This document shows, one piece after another, positions 35,998-44,696 of a stretch of 64,000 nucleotides of DNA (position 1 is its first letter; every line of letters begins with the position of its first letter). Both the position numbers and the translations under genes were made by a program. The DNA lies in the NCBI GenBank assembly GCA_049841155.1, contig JASGHI010000004.1, positions 682,001 through 746,000 on the forward strand, in the 5' to 3' direction. The notes below the pieces were generated by a model. That model ran no database searches. It had not been told where the DNA came from and saw only the letters and a list, made by a program, of their open reading frames with translations. The stretch is from ZC4RG30 sp049841155. Lineage in GTDB: Bacteria; Pseudomonadota; Gammaproteobacteria; Steroidobacterales; Steroidobacteraceae.

Positions 35998-37449
35998 ATG
36001 AAAACCAACTGGTCTACGTACCCCGCGAACGGATTGCACGACGAACTCGTCGGGCCTGGCGGCGGCCCACGCGCCGCGGCCCGTGCGCTGTTCGGCCATC
36101 TTTCCGAACTCGATGGCGAGGAGATCGCAGTACGCCAGCAGGCGCTGGAAGTGGCCATCCGGACCATGGGCATCACCTTCACGGTGTACCACGAGCAGAA
36201 CGGATCGATCGACCGCGCCTGGCCGCTGGACATCATGCCGCGCATCATCTCGCGCAAGGAATGGCAGCGCATCGAGAAGGGGCTGGTGCAGCGCGCCGCG
36301 GCGCTGAACCTATTCATCGATGACGTCTACCACGACCAGAAATTCATCCGCGACGGGCGCATGCCCGGCGAGATCATCCACACTTCGAAGAACTTCCGTG
36401 CTTATTGCAGCGGCATCAAGCCGCCGCTGGGCGTGTGGGCCCACATTTGCGGCTCCGATCTGATCCGCGACAAGAATGGCACCGTCTACGTGCTCGAGGA
36501 CAACCTGCGCGTGCCTTCGGGCGTTTCGTACATGCTCGAGAACCGGCAGGTGATCAAGCGCGTGTTTCCCGAGGTGTTCGAGAACTCGACCATCCTGCCG
36601 GTGGATGACTATCCCCTGCAGCTCTACGACACGCTCGCGGCCCTGTCGCCGCGCAAGCAGGGACGGCCCGAGGTGGTGGTGCTCACGCCGGGCATCTACA
36701 ACTCGGCGTACTTCGAGCACTCCTATCTCGCACGCCAGATGGGCTGCGAGCTGGTCGAGGGGCGCGACCTTGCCGTGGACAGCGACGACTGCGTCTACAT
36801 GCAGACGGTGGATGGCTGGGCGCGCGTGGATGTGATCTACCGCCGCATCGACGACGACTTCCTCGATCCGGATGTCTTCCGCGAGGATTCCACGCTCGGG
36901 GTGCCGGGCATCATGCGCGCCTGGAAGAAGGGCAATGTGGCGCTGGCCAATGCGCCGGGCGCGGGCGTGGCGGACGACAAGCTCGTCTACACGTACGTGC
37001 CCGACATGATCAAGTACTACCTCGACGAGGATCCGATACTCGACAACGTGCCGTCCTGGCGCTGCGCCGAACCCAAGCATCTGAAGCACGTGCTTGCGAA
37101 CCTCAACCAGCTCGTGGTCAAGCCCGTGGACGGCTCGGGCGGTTACGGCATGCTCATGGGCCCGATGGCCTCCAGGGCCGAGCGCGACAAGTTCGCGCGT
37201 GCACTGAAGGCCGATCCGCGCAGCTTCGTTGCGCAGCCCGTCATCACGCTGTCGACCGTGCCCACGCTGGTGGGCGACGTGTTCGAGCCGCGCCATGTCG
37301 ACCTGCGGCCCTTCATTCTCAGTGGACCGCAGACCAGCGTGACCATGGGCGGCCTCACGCGCGTGGCGCTGCGCAAGGGTTCGCTGGTGGTGAATTCCTC
37401 CCAGGGTGGTGGCAGCAAGGACACCTGGATCGTGGATACGGAGGCCTGA
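35998..37449 (+). CDS. circularly permuted ATP-grasp protein
   Basis: A 483-residue circularly permuted ATP-grasp enzyme (formerly DUF404/DUF407). Motifs seen include VYVLEDNLRVPSGVSYMLEN with EDN at 167-169, AYFEHSYLARQMGCELVEG, IYRRIDDDFLDPDVFREDST, the glycine-rich VKPVDGSGGYGM near residue 375 and the C-terminal NSSQGGGSKDTWIV. Members are predicted amide-forming ligases working with an alpha-E partner, which follows 9 bp downstream. All expected motifs are intact, so this copy is likely active. Product and acceptor are unknown. Confidence 0.93.
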   Translation: MKTNWSTYPANGLHDELVGPGGGPRAAARALFGHLSELDGEEIAVRQQALEVAIRTMGITFTVYHEQNGSIDRAWPLDIMPRIISRKEWQRIEKGLVQRAAALNLFIDDVYHDQKFIRDGRMPGEIIHTSKNFRAYCSGIKPPLGVWAHICGSDLIRDKNGTVYVLEDNLRVPSGVSYMLENRQVIKRVFPEVFENSTILPVDDYPLQLYDTLAALSPRKQGRPEVVVLTPGIYNSAYFEHSYLARQMGCELVEGRDLAVDSDDCVYMQTVDGWARVDVIYRRIDDDFLDPDVFREDSTLGVPGIMRAWKKGNVALANAPGAGVADDKLVYTYVPDMIKYYLDEDPILDNVPSWRCAEPKHLKHVLANLNQLVVKPVDGSGGYGMLMGPMASRAERDKFARALKADPRSFVAQPVITLSTVPTLVGDVFEPRHVDLRPFILSGPQTSVTMGGLTRVALRKGSLVVNSSQGGGSKDTWIVDTEA

Positions 37450-37458
37450 GGATCAAAG

Positions 37459-38460
37459 ATGCTCGCGCGGGTTGCCGAAAACGTCTACTGGTTCGCCCGT
37501 TATCTCGAACGGGCGGAGAACACCGCGCGCCTGGTCAACGTCAATGCCCACCTGCTGCTCGATCTGCCCCGGGGCATTGCGCCGGGCTGGCTGCCGCTGG
37601 TGGACATCAGCGGCAGCCGCGATGCCTTCGATGCCAGGCACCCCAAGGCCGACGAACGCAATGTGGTGCATTACCTGGTCGCCGATCCGGAGAATCCCGG
37701 ATCGATCTACCGCTCGCTGCGCGCAGCGCGCGAGAATGCGCGCACGCTGCGCGAAGTGCTGCCCACCGCGGCATGGGAGATGCTCAACGAGTTCCATGCC
37801 GCATTCGCGCGCGACCTTGGCGGCAGTCTCACCAAGCGCGTGCGTTTCAACTTCCTCAATGGCATCGTGCGTTCGCTGCAGCTGGTTTCGGGCGCGCTGG
37901 ATGGCACGATGAACCGCAACGCCGCGCACACCTTCCTGCTGCTGGGCCGCGATCTGGAACGCGCCGACATGACCAGCCGCATCATCGACGTGCGTTCGGC
38001 ACAGCTGCTGCCGGCCGAGACGCCCGAACTGCGGCCATTCGAGTCGGTGCAGTGGATGAGCGTGCTCAAGTCGCTGTCCGGGTACCAGATGTACCGCTTT
38101 GCCGTGCGCTCGCGCGTGCGGCGCGCGGACGTGCTGCAGTTCCTGCTGCGCAACGAGCAGTTTCCGCGCACCTGCCTGTTCTGCCTGAACCAGCTGGAGC
38201 CGCTGCTGCGGTCACTGCCGCGCAGCGAGCCGGTGCTGGAAACGCTCGAGGCGGCGCGCGGCTACCTGGCGCGCGCGGCGCTGGATTCCCTGGATCAGCC
38301 GGGGCTGCACGCTTTCATCGACCGCCTGCAGCTGCGCATCAATGAAGTCCACGAAGGTGTGGCGCGGCTGTATTTTCCCCGGGACTGGGTCAGCGGTGAA
38401 CCCCGCCTGGTCCAGCAGGGCCGCGCGCAGTCGCAGCGCCAGACGCGGCTGGCGTTCTAG
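37459..38460 (+). CDS. alpha-E domain protein
   Basis: A 333-residue all-helical protein (formerly DUF403). It begins MLARVAENVYWFARYLERAE, the family hallmark with paired histidine/arginine-type helices, and contains AHTFLLLGRDLERADMTSRI. It is translated from an ATG behind GAGGATCAAAG, 9 bp after the ATP-grasp gene, and should function with it. In the neighbouring minus-strand module the same domain is fused to its ATP-grasp partner. Its biochemical role is not known. Confidence 0.93.
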   Translation: MLARVAENVYWFARYLERAENTARLVNVNAHLLLDLPRGIAPGWLPLVDISGSRDAFDARHPKADERNVVHYLVADPENPGSIYRSLRAARENARTLREVLPTAAWEMLNEFHAAFARDLGGSLTKRVRFNFLNGIVRSLQLVSGALDGTMNRNAAHTFLLLGRDLERADMTSRIIDVRSAQLLPAETPELRPFESVQWMSVLKSLSGYQMYRFAVRSRVRRADVLQFLLRNEQFPRTCLFCLNQLEPLLRSLPRSEPVLETLEAARGYLARAALDSLDQPGLHAFIDRLQLRINEVHEGVARLYFPRDWVSGEPRLVQQGRAQSQRQTRLAF

Positions 38461-38490
38461 GCGTCACGGCCGCTCCGGCGCGGCGAGGTC

Positions 38491-40629
38491 TCACGGAGAC
38501 GGGTGCGTTGCTGCGGGAGCCGCGAGGCCCCGTTCTTCGAGCAAAGGCCCGATGCGCGGTTCGTCGCCGGCGAAGTCGCGGAACAGCGTCAGTGCATCGA
38601 CGCTGCCGCCGCGCGACAGCAGTGTGCTCCGGAAGTGGTCGCCGTTGCTGCGGGTCAGGCCGCCGTGCCGGCGGAACCACTCGCCGCTTTGCGCGTCGAG
38701 CACCTCCGACCAGACATAGGAGTAGTAGCCCGCTTCATAGCCGCCCATGATGTGGCTGAAATAGGGCGTGCGGTAGCGCGGCGGCACCGGCGCAAAATCC
38801 ACGCCGTCGGCTTCGAGGGAGGCCTTCTCGTAGTCCATCACTGCTGCGGCGCCGGGCACCGCGGCGGCTGCGATCTGGTGCCAGCGCTGGTCGAGCATGG
38901 CGGCGGCCAGATACTCGGTGAGCGCATGCCCCTGATTGAATTTTGCCGCGGCGATCACCTTGTCCAGCAGGGCCTGCGGCATCTGCTCGCCGGTGCGGTA
39001 GTGCCGCGCGAAGCTAGCGAGCACCTCGGGCCACTGGGCCCACATCTCGTTCACCTGCGAGGGGTATTCGACGAAATCCCGCGGCACACTGGTGCCGCTG
39101 AAATAGGGGTAGGTGACGTCCGAGAACATGCCGTGCAGCGCATGGCCGAATTCGTGGAAGGCCGTCACCACTTCGTCCCAGGTCAGAAGCGTCGGCTCGC
39201 CTTCGGGGGGCTTCGGGATGTTCAGGTGGTTCGCCACCACGGCCTTGAAGCCCAGCAGCTTCGATTGCGACACGTAGGCATTCATCCACGCGCCGCCGCG
39301 CTTGGATTTGCGCGCGTACATGTCGGCGATGAAGAGGGCCAGCGGTTTGCCGTCCGCATCGCTGATTTCATATACGCGCACGTCCGGGTGGTACACGGGC
39401 AGATCGGTGCGGCGCTTGAAGGTGATGCCGTAGAGGCGGTTGGCAGCGAAGAACACCCCCTTCTCGAGCACGTTGGTGAGCTCCAGATAGGGTTTGAGCT
39501 GGGCACCGTCGAAGGCATAGCGTTCGGCGCGCAGCTTCTCGCTGTAGAAATCCCAGTCCCAGGCCGCAAGCTCGAAGCCGCCGCCTTCACGGTCGATGAG
39601 GGCCTGCAGCGCCGCGGCCTCGCGCCGCGCGTTGGCCACAGCCGCCGGCGCGAGCTGGCGCAGCATGGCGTTGACGGCCGCCGGCGTGCGCGCCGTCTGA
39701 TCGGCGATGGCCTCGGCCGCGGCGTTCTCGTATCCCAGCAACTCTGCCCGCTCGGCGCGCAATTTCATCACGCGGCTGACGATGGCGCGGGTGTCATGTT
39801 CACCGCCGCGGCTGCCGCGTGCCACCGAGGCTTCGTGCAGGCGCTGACGCAGCCCGCGGTGGGTCAGCTGCGCGTTGAACGGCTGGCCGGTGGTGTTCAG
39901 CAGCGTGAGCACGTACTTGCCGGGGAGATGGCGCGACTCGGCTTCGCTTGCGGCGGCCGCGATCTGTGCCGGCGTGAGGCCATCGAGTTCCTTTACGTCG
40001 TCCACGACCACCGCCGAGGCATTCACCTCGTCCAGCACCTTCTGGTTGAACTCGCTGGACAGCGAGGCCAGTTCGGCGTTCATCGCCTTGAGGCGTTCCT
40101 TGTCCGCCTCGGACAGGCGCGCGCCGGCACGCACGAAATCCTCGTGATAGCGCTCGACGAGTCGGCGCGCCTCGGCATCGGTCATGGATTCGCGCCGGGC
40201 GTACAGGGCCTCGATGCGCGCAAACAGCTTGCCGTTGAGCCGGATGGTGTCGTTGTGCGCCGCGAAGCGCGGTGCGTATTCGCTGCGCAGCTGGTTGCGG
40301 GTGTCGTTGGTGTCGGCCGCCACCAGCGAAGAGAACACCGTGGACGCGCGGTCCAGCGTCCGGCCGCTTTTCTCCAGCGCCACCAGTGTGTTGTCGAAGG
40401 TGGGGGCGGCCGGGTTGTTGGCGATGGCCTCGACTTCGCGCAGTTGCTCGGCCATGCCGGCATCGAAGGCGGGCGCAAAATGCCCGTCCTGGATACGGTC
40501 GAACTGGGGGTAGTGCAGCGGCAGCGGACTGTCGGCGAAGAACGGGTTGGGCGTCTGGGCGGCCGCGGCGTCGGTGGAAAGGGCTAGGGAGGCGGTGGCT
40601 GCAAGGGCCGGAGCGAGGCGTCGGGTCAT
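38491..40629 (-). CDS. dcp: peptidyl-dipeptidase, M3 family
   Basis: A 712-residue zinc metallopeptidase that removes C-terminal dipeptides from short peptides. The HEFGH zinc motif is at residues 492-496. The third ligand lies in the following EYPSQVNEMW segment, and the substrate-binding SHIMGGYEAGYYSY is near the C-terminus. A signal peptide (LAATASLALSTDAAAAQ) suggests a periplasmic form, unlike the cytoplasmic E. coli Dcp. It converges with the alpha-E gene. Its start is only 21 bp from the divergent lipoprotein start. Confidence 0.93.
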   Translation of the reverse strand: MTRRLAPALAATASLALSTDAAAAQTPNPFFADSPLPLHYPQFDRIQDGHFAPAFDAGMAEQLREVEAIANNPAAPTFDNTLVALEKSGRTLDRASTVFSSLVAADTNDTRNQLRSEYAPRFAAHNDTIRLNGKLFARIEALYARRESMTDAEARRLVERYHEDFVRAGARLSEADKERLKAMNAELASLSSEFNQKVLDEVNASAVVVDDVKELDGLTPAQIAAAASEAESRHLPGKYVLTLLNTTGQPFNAQLTHRGLRQRLHEASVARGSRGGEHDTRAIVSRVMKLRAERAELLGYENAAAEAIADQTARTPAAVNAMLRQLAPAAVANARREAAALQALIDREGGGFELAAWDWDFYSEKLRAERYAFDGAQLKPYLELTNVLEKGVFFAANRLYGITFKRRTDLPVYHPDVRVYEISDADGKPLALFIADMYARKSKRGGAWMNAYVSQSKLLGFKAVVANHLNIPKPPEGEPTLLTWDEVVTAFHEFGHALHGMFSDVTYPYFSGTSVPRDFVEYPSQVNEMWAQWPEVLASFARHYRTGEQMPQALLDKVIAAAKFNQGHALTEYLAAAMLDQRWHQIAAAAVPGAAAVMDYEKASLEADGVDFAPVPPRYRTPYFSHIMGGYEAGYYSYVWSEVLDAQSGEWFRRHGGLTRSNGDHFRSTLLSRGGSVDALTLFRDFAGDEPRIGPLLEERGLAAPAATHPSP

Positions 40630-40650
40630 GATCGGGAATATTATCCGCGC

Positions 40651-40878
40651 ATGAACACTCCATGCAGAATTTGCGGATTTGCGGCCCTGGTGTGCGCAGC
40701 ATTGCTGGCGGGTTGTGGTCTGGCCGAGACCACGGCGGCGGGTGCGGCCGGCGCGGCCAGCTCCGCCGAGCAGGCACAGCAGGCCAAACAGCAGCTGGAA
40801 CAGGTGCAGCAGCAGCTCGACGCCGCCCAGAAGCAGGCCGCGGATGCCCGTGCTGCGGCCGAGGCTGCGTCGCAGTAA
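40651..40878 (+). CDS. small alanine/glutamine-rich lipoprotein
   Basis: A 75-residue protein with a signal peptide and lipobox LLAGC, lipidated at Cys-22. The mature part is low-complexity and strongly heptad-like (AEQAQQAKQQLEQVQQQL), so it likely forms a coiled coil, in the style of Lpp-like or periplasmic spacer lipoproteins. No ribosome-binding site stands out and the start is only 21 bp from the divergent dcp start. Function unknown. Confidence 0.65.
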   Translation: MNTPCRICGFAALVCAALLAGCGLAETTAAGAAGAASSAEQAQQAKQQLEQVQQQLDAAQKQAADARAAAEAASQ

Positions 40879-40912
40879 TTTCGGCAAGGGCGCGCTTCGC
40901 GGCGCGAAGGTC

Positions 40913-41764
40913 CTAGCGCCGGCGAGCCAGCAATCCATCGCCGCGGCGCTGCGCCGTGAAGCCCGCCTGTTCCAGTCGCCGCTTCACTTCGGCCGGCACG
41001 TCGCGTCCGCTGGTGAGCCGGTTCGGCGTACCGGTGTAGTGGAAGAGCAGTCCGCCGCGGCGGAGCACGCGCGCCAGCTGCTCATAAAAAGCCAGTGAAT
41101 AGAGTTCGCCCGCAATGCCGAAGCGGGGCGGGTCGTGGAGCACGGCATCCACCGAGGCCGGCGCCATGCCCGGCAATGCTTCTTCCACGGCCCCGGCCTG
41201 TAGCGCGAGACGCGCATCGTCAGCCTGCGACCAGGGGTTCACCGAGCGCAGCCAGCGCACGGCATCGCTTTTTTCGAAGGAATGGATGCGCGCGGCGCCC
41301 TGCTCCAGGCAGGCCACGGCGAAATAGCCCAGTCCGCCGCAGCAGTCCAGCACAGCCTTGCCTCGAGGCTCGACCCAGGAGACCTTGGTGCGCGCATCCT
41401 GCAGCGGCGAAATCTTCGCCGTGGGCAGCATCTTGATGCCGTCGATTTCGAAGGTTGGAGGTCCCCAGTCCGTGGGCACCAGCTTGATGAGGCCGCCGTC
41501 GAAGCGGGCCACCGGTTCGAAGGCATCCCCCGACCAGCAATACACCGTGCGGTCGCGCAGGCGCGCAGGGTAGGGGTAGTCCACGCCGTTCCACTGCCAG
41601 TGCGTGGGTGCAATGCCTACTTCGCATTCCGAGCGCTGCAGATCCATGGAGCAGCGCAGGGTCGGCGCGCCGGCGGCGCGTGCCCGGGCCAGGCTTTCGC
41701 CGGTTGCTGCGACGAGCAGTGGACGCGCGGGGACGGAACCGGGGATTTGCGGTGGGGCCGACAT
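40913..41764 (-). CDS. class I SAM-dependent methyltransferase
   Basis: A 283-residue methyltransferase. The N-terminal ~110 residues form a beta-rich domain. Residues ~125-240 form the Rossmann domain with motif I VLDCCGGLGYFAVACLEQGA, motif II HSFEKSDAV and the catalytic-type DPPRFGIAG. The DPPR motif resembles RlmI-like RNA methylases and spermidine-synthase-like proteins, so a nucleic acid or small-molecule amino group is a possible target. It stands alone near tRNA-Arg. Specificity unresolved. Confidence 0.8.
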   Translation of the reverse strand: MSAPPQIPGSVPARPLLVAATGESLARARAAGAPTLRCSMDLQRSECEVGIAPTHWQWNGVDYPYPARLRDRTVYCWSGDAFEPVARFDGGLIKLVPTDWGPPTFEIDGIKMLPTAKISPLQDARTKVSWVEPRGKAVLDCCGGLGYFAVACLEQGAARIHSFEKSDAVRWLRSVNPWSQADDARLALQAGAVEEALPGMAPASVDAVLHDPPRFGIAGELYSLAFYEQLARVLRRGGLLFHYTGTPNRLTSGRDVPAEVKRRLEQAGFTAQRRGDGLLARRR

Positions 41765-41853
41765 GAAAGCATCTTCTCATGAAGGCCAGGTTTGCTCTTG
41801 CAGAACAGGGGGTTGGCGATACTTCCGCCAAATTCCAGGAACTTTGAAACGCC

Positions 41854-41882
41854 TTGCTCTCTCTCCCGCGCGCCCCTAGAAT
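41854..41882 (+). promoter_or_regulatory. promoter of tRNA-Arg
   Basis: A -35 element TTGCTC (41854-41859) and a -10 element TAGAAT (41877-41882) are separated by 17 bp, with the tRNA 5' end 14 bp downstream. The GC-rich stretch after the -10 (GCGCG) is typical of stable-RNA promoters under growth-rate and ppGpp control. Confidence 0.65.
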
Positions 41883-41895
41883 GCGCGTCCCGATT

Positions 41896-41972
41896 GCGCC
41901 CGTAGCTCAGCTGGATAGAGCGTCTGGCTACGAACCAGAAGGTCAGGAGTTCGAATCTCTTCGGGCGCGCCA
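41896..41972 (+). tRNA. tRNA-Arg (anticodon ACG)
   Basis: A 77-nt cloverleaf. The acceptor stem is GCGCCCG pairing with CGGGCGC. The D-arm is GCTC/GAGC, and the anticodon stem TCTGG/CCAGA encloses loop CTACGAA with ACG at 41930-41932. The T-loop is TTCGAAT and a genomically encoded CCA ends the gene. It reads CGN arginine codons after A34-to-inosine editing. No integrase or repeated 3' end nearby suggests use as an attachment site. Confidence 0.97.
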
Positions 41973-41988
41973 ATTTCAACGGGTTGGA

Positions 41989-42008
41989 GGCGGCCCTTCG
42001 GGGCCGCC
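41989..42008 (+). terminator. hairpin after tRNA-Arg
   Basis: GGCGGCCC and GGGCCGCC form a perfect 8-bp stem with a TTCG tetraloop, 16 bp after the tRNA. No T-run follows, so it may protect the 3' end or act as a weak terminator. It could also serve the convergent GST transcript. Confidence 0.55.
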
Positions 42009-42029
42009 TGCTATTGGACTCCCCACGTA

Positions 42030-42656
42030 CTATTTAATCCGCTCCGGCTCGGTTTTCTGCCATGAGTCGCGCGCCTGGACGTGCGCCAGCCAGCGGCGCA
42101 CATGCTTGGCGTCGCCAACCGGCAGCTGCGCGGACTTCTCGTGCATGAAGGGTGCTACCAGCGCGAGGTCGGCGAGCGTGAACAGGTCCCCGAGCAGGTA
42201 ACTGCGCTGCGCCAGATGCGCGTCCAGCACTTGTATGCATTCGCGCACCTGGGCTTCACCCAGTTGCACGCGACCAGGATCCGGCGCTCCCAGACCGATC
42301 AGCGATTTGACGAAGTTCTCCCAGTTCAGTGCGGCGACACCGACCGAGAACTGCGCCGCACACCAGTACATCCAGCGGTTGACGTCGGCGCGGCCGCGCG
42401 CGTCGGTCGGGTATAGCGTCTGGCCGGGTGTGCGGTCCGCGAGGTACTGCATGATGGCGTACGACTCCCACAGCGTGAAGTCGCCGTCTTCGAGCACGGG
42501 AACCTTGCCATTGGGATTCCTGTGCAGGAATCCGGGCTGCCGCTGCTGGCGCGCGGCAAGATCGACGTTGATCAATTCGACATCGCTGCCCAGTTCGAGG
42601 GCAGCAAGTACGGCGCGGCGGGCATTCGAGGATAGGGGAGACGTATACAGCTTCAT
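42030..42656 (-). CDS. glutathione S-transferase family protein
   Basis: A 208-residue protein with the thioredoxin-like N-domain (MKLYTSPLSSNARRAVLAAL; NPNGKVPVLEDGDFTLWES, with the cis-proline and the glutathione-binding ES pair) and an all-helical C-domain ending in the GDLFTLADLALVAPFM N-capping motif. Theta/phi-like bacterial GSTs conjugate or transfer glutathione onto electrophiles. ATG 42656 was chosen because AGGTGCC precedes it. It diverges from the WYL regulator (85 bp between starts), which is its likely controller. Confidence 0.9.
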   Translation of the reverse strand: MKLYTSPLSSNARRAVLAALELGSDVELINVDLAARQQRQPGFLHRNPNGKVPVLEDGDFTLWESYAIMQYLADRTPGQTLYPTDARGRADVNRWMYWCAAQFSVGVAALNWENFVKSLIGLGAPDPGRVQLGEAQVRECIQVLDAHLAQRSYLLGDLFTLADLALVAPFMHEKSAQLPVGDAKHVRRWLAHVQARDSWQKTEPERIK

Positions 42657-42741
42657 GGAGGCACCTTTTCCGGCAGGTTGCGATGCGAGGAAGGTACGCC
42701 GCCTCGTTGTCAGCTGCATGTCAGGTATCATCGGGCTGCTC

Positions 42742-43389
42742 ATGAAACGCGTCGAACGCCTGTTTGCCCTGGCTGAAGTGCTGCGCGGCCGCCGTACGGG
42801 GATCACCGCGGAGGCGCTCGCGGAGCGGTTCGGCGTCGCCGTGCGTACCATCTATCGCGATCTCGACGCGCTGCGCGCGGCCGATCTGCCGGTGGGCGCC
42901 GAACGGGGCCGCGGCGGCGGCTACGCCCTGGACCGCAGCTATTCGCTGCCGCCGGTCAATTTCACCGCGCGCGAGGCTGCATTGCTGGTCGCGCTGGGGC
43001 GCCATGCCTGCGAGATGCGGCTGTTGCCGTTTACCGGCACCCTGGGTTCGGCACTCGAGAAAATCCGCGGCGCATTGTCTGTCTCGGCGCAGCGCGAGCT
43101 GCTGTCCCGCCTCGAAGAGCTGGAGTTCATCGGCGTGCCGGCGCTGCTGGTGGATCCGGCAGTGCGCGCTGCGGTCGAACGCTCATGGTTCGAGGGCGTG
43201 AGGCTCGACATCACCTACCTCGATCGGCGCGCGGTGGAATCCAGGCGCACGATCAAGGTGCTGCGGGTCACGATGGATCGCCATGAAACCCGGCTAACGG
43301 TGCTGGACACCGGCGTCAACGAAAAGCGTACGCTGCGTCTGGACCGGATCGTGCGGGCGCAGGCGGCATCCGGCCCTCCGGGCGGCTAG
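42742..43389 (+). CDS. YafY-type HTH/WYL regulator, short form
   Basis: A 215-residue regulator. The N-terminal DeoR-like helix-turn-helix reads TAEALAERFGVAVRTIYRDLDAL, followed by the linker GRGGGYALDRSYSLPPVNFTAREAALLVAL, typical of YafY proteins. The C-terminal ligand-sensing WYL domain is present only in degenerate form: the expected Trp-Tyr-Leu core is missing before RTLRLDRI, so ligand response may be altered. It diverges from the GST gene and its stop overlaps that of the convergent MFS gene by 3 bases. ATG 42718 is an alternative start. Confidence 0.82.
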   Translation: MKRVERLFALAEVLRGRRTGITAEALAERFGVAVRTIYRDLDALRAADLPVGAERGRGGGYALDRSYSLPPVNFTAREAALLVALGRHACEMRLLPFTGTLGSALEKIRGALSVSAQRELLSRLEELEFIGVPALLVDPAVRAAVERSWFEGVRLDITYLDRRAVESRRTIKVLRVTMDRHETRLTVLDTGVNEKRTLRLDRIVRAQAASGPPGG

Positions 43390-44696
43390 GCCTTGCCCTT
43401 CGGCGCGATGCGGCTGGCAAGCAGTGCAACGATCGCCGTCAGGGTCATCATTATCGCCAGTCCGGCAATCCCGCCGGCGAAAGTGCCGGTCGCTTCGCGC
43501 AGTATTCCGAACAACCAGTTCCCCGCAAAGGCGCCGAGCGAGCCGAACATGACGAACAGGCCGAAGGCATGCCCTCGGCCCTTGCCCCGCACGCCTTCAG
43601 ACACGGCGGCGAAGAACACCCCGCCCGTGCACCGGATTGCGACCACTGAGCCGACCAATGCGATGAACGACACCATGGGCACCACCGAAACGGCGGTGAA
43701 TGCCAGCGCCAGCGCTGCGAGCCCGGAAAAGGCCGCCATGAAGGCAAGACGCCTGCCCACACGGTCGGACCACATGCCGACGAGGATTGCGCCGAGCACC
43801 CCAAGGCCATAGACCGGTGCAGAAACGAGGCCGACCTGGGTGATGGTGAGATTCATTGTTTCCCGCGCGACCGGGGGCAGCCAGACCGCAAGCACCGAAG
43901 CGCTGGCCGCAACCGCGAAATTCATGGTGGCCAGCAGGGCGCTGTGATGCCAGCTCTTCTGCGTATCGTGCGCTTCCTCGGCGGCGCCAGTCTGGGCGCT
44001 CTGCAGTTCGCTGGTCAGCCATGCGCGCTCATCCTCGTTGAGCCACTTCGCAGATCCCGGATCGCCGGGCAGCAAACGCATCAGCACCACGGCAAGGACG
44101 GTGGTTCCTGCCCCTTCGACGAGGAACAGCCAGCGCCAACCCGAAAGGCCCAGCAAACCTTCTGCAGAAAACACAGCTGCGCCGAGCGGTGGACCCACGA
44201 TTGCGGCGAGTCCGGAGCCGGCGACGATGATGGCCATCGAGCGCGCACGATGCACGGGCGGAATCCAGCCGGCGACGATCAGCATCACGCAAGGCACCGT
44301 TCCGGCCTCTGCCACACCCAGCAGGAAGCGCAGAATGTAAAAGCCCCGCGGATTGGTGATGGCTGCCATAGCCATCGCGATCACGCTCCAGGCGAGGACG
44401 AGCAGGGCGATCCATCGGTGCGGGCGCAGTTTCAGGGCGGCATAGTTGCTCGGCACGGAAAAGCAGGCTTCGCCGACGGCGAACAGGCCGAGCCCCAATC
44501 CGAACTGCGCCGGCGACATGCCGATCTCGCCGTTCATGGTCAGCGCGGCGAAACCCGCGTTGGAGCGATCGAGAAGTCCCACGAACATCACGGCGAAAAG
44601 CAGCGCGATGATGCGCCACAACTTCTTCATCGCGCTTTGGGCGGCGGGCAGCAGTATGCCCGGGTCGGCTGCCTGCACGTCCGGCGCCGGGGTCAT
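43386..44696 (-). CDS. MFS transporter, anion:cation symporter-like
   Basis: A 436-residue major facilitator with about twelve transmembrane segments, resembling the ACS group that imports organic acids such as phthalate, glucarate or hydroxybenzoates. Typical features are the first helix WRIIALLFAVMFVGLLDRSNAGFAAL with Asp-Arg, and GMWSDRVGRRLAF in the second half. The start overlaps the upstream PPOX-fold gene (ATGA at 44693-44696). It is the last gene of a receptor-PPOX-PPOX-MFS operon, so a molecule taken in through the outer membrane is probably moved across the inner membrane by this protein. Confidence 0.87.
   Translation of the reverse strand: MTPAPDVQAADPGILLPAAQSAMKKLWRIIALLFAVMFVGLLDRSNAGFAALTMNGEIGMSPAQFGLGLGLFAVGEACFSVPSNYAALKLRPHRWIALLVLAWSVIAMAMAAITNPRGFYILRFLLGVAEAGTVPCVMLIVAGWIPPVHRARSMAIIVAGSGLAAIVGPPLGAAVFSAEGLLGLSGWRWLFLVEGAGTTVLAVVLMRLLPGDPGSAKWLNEDERAWLTSELQSAQTGAAEEAHDTQKSWHHSALLATMNFAVAASASVLAVWLPPVARETMNLTITQVGLVSAPVYGLGVLGAILVGMWSDRVGRRLAFMAAFSGLAALALAFTAVSVVPMVSFIALVGSVVAIRCTGGVFFAAVSEGVRGKGRGHAFGLFVMFGSLGAFAGNWLFGILREATGTFAGGIAGLAIMMTLTAIVALLASRIAPKGKA

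Noticed and set aside
37459..41764. Dcp as the missing protease of the ATP-grasp system
   Set aside because: It belongs to the unrelated M3 family, is convergent rather than co-transcribed, and has a signal peptide; only proximity supports the idea.
41896..42008. tRNA-Arg as a possible integration site for a mobile element
   Set aside because: No integrase, no repeat of the tRNA 3' end found nearby, and both sides carry ordinary chromosomal genes.
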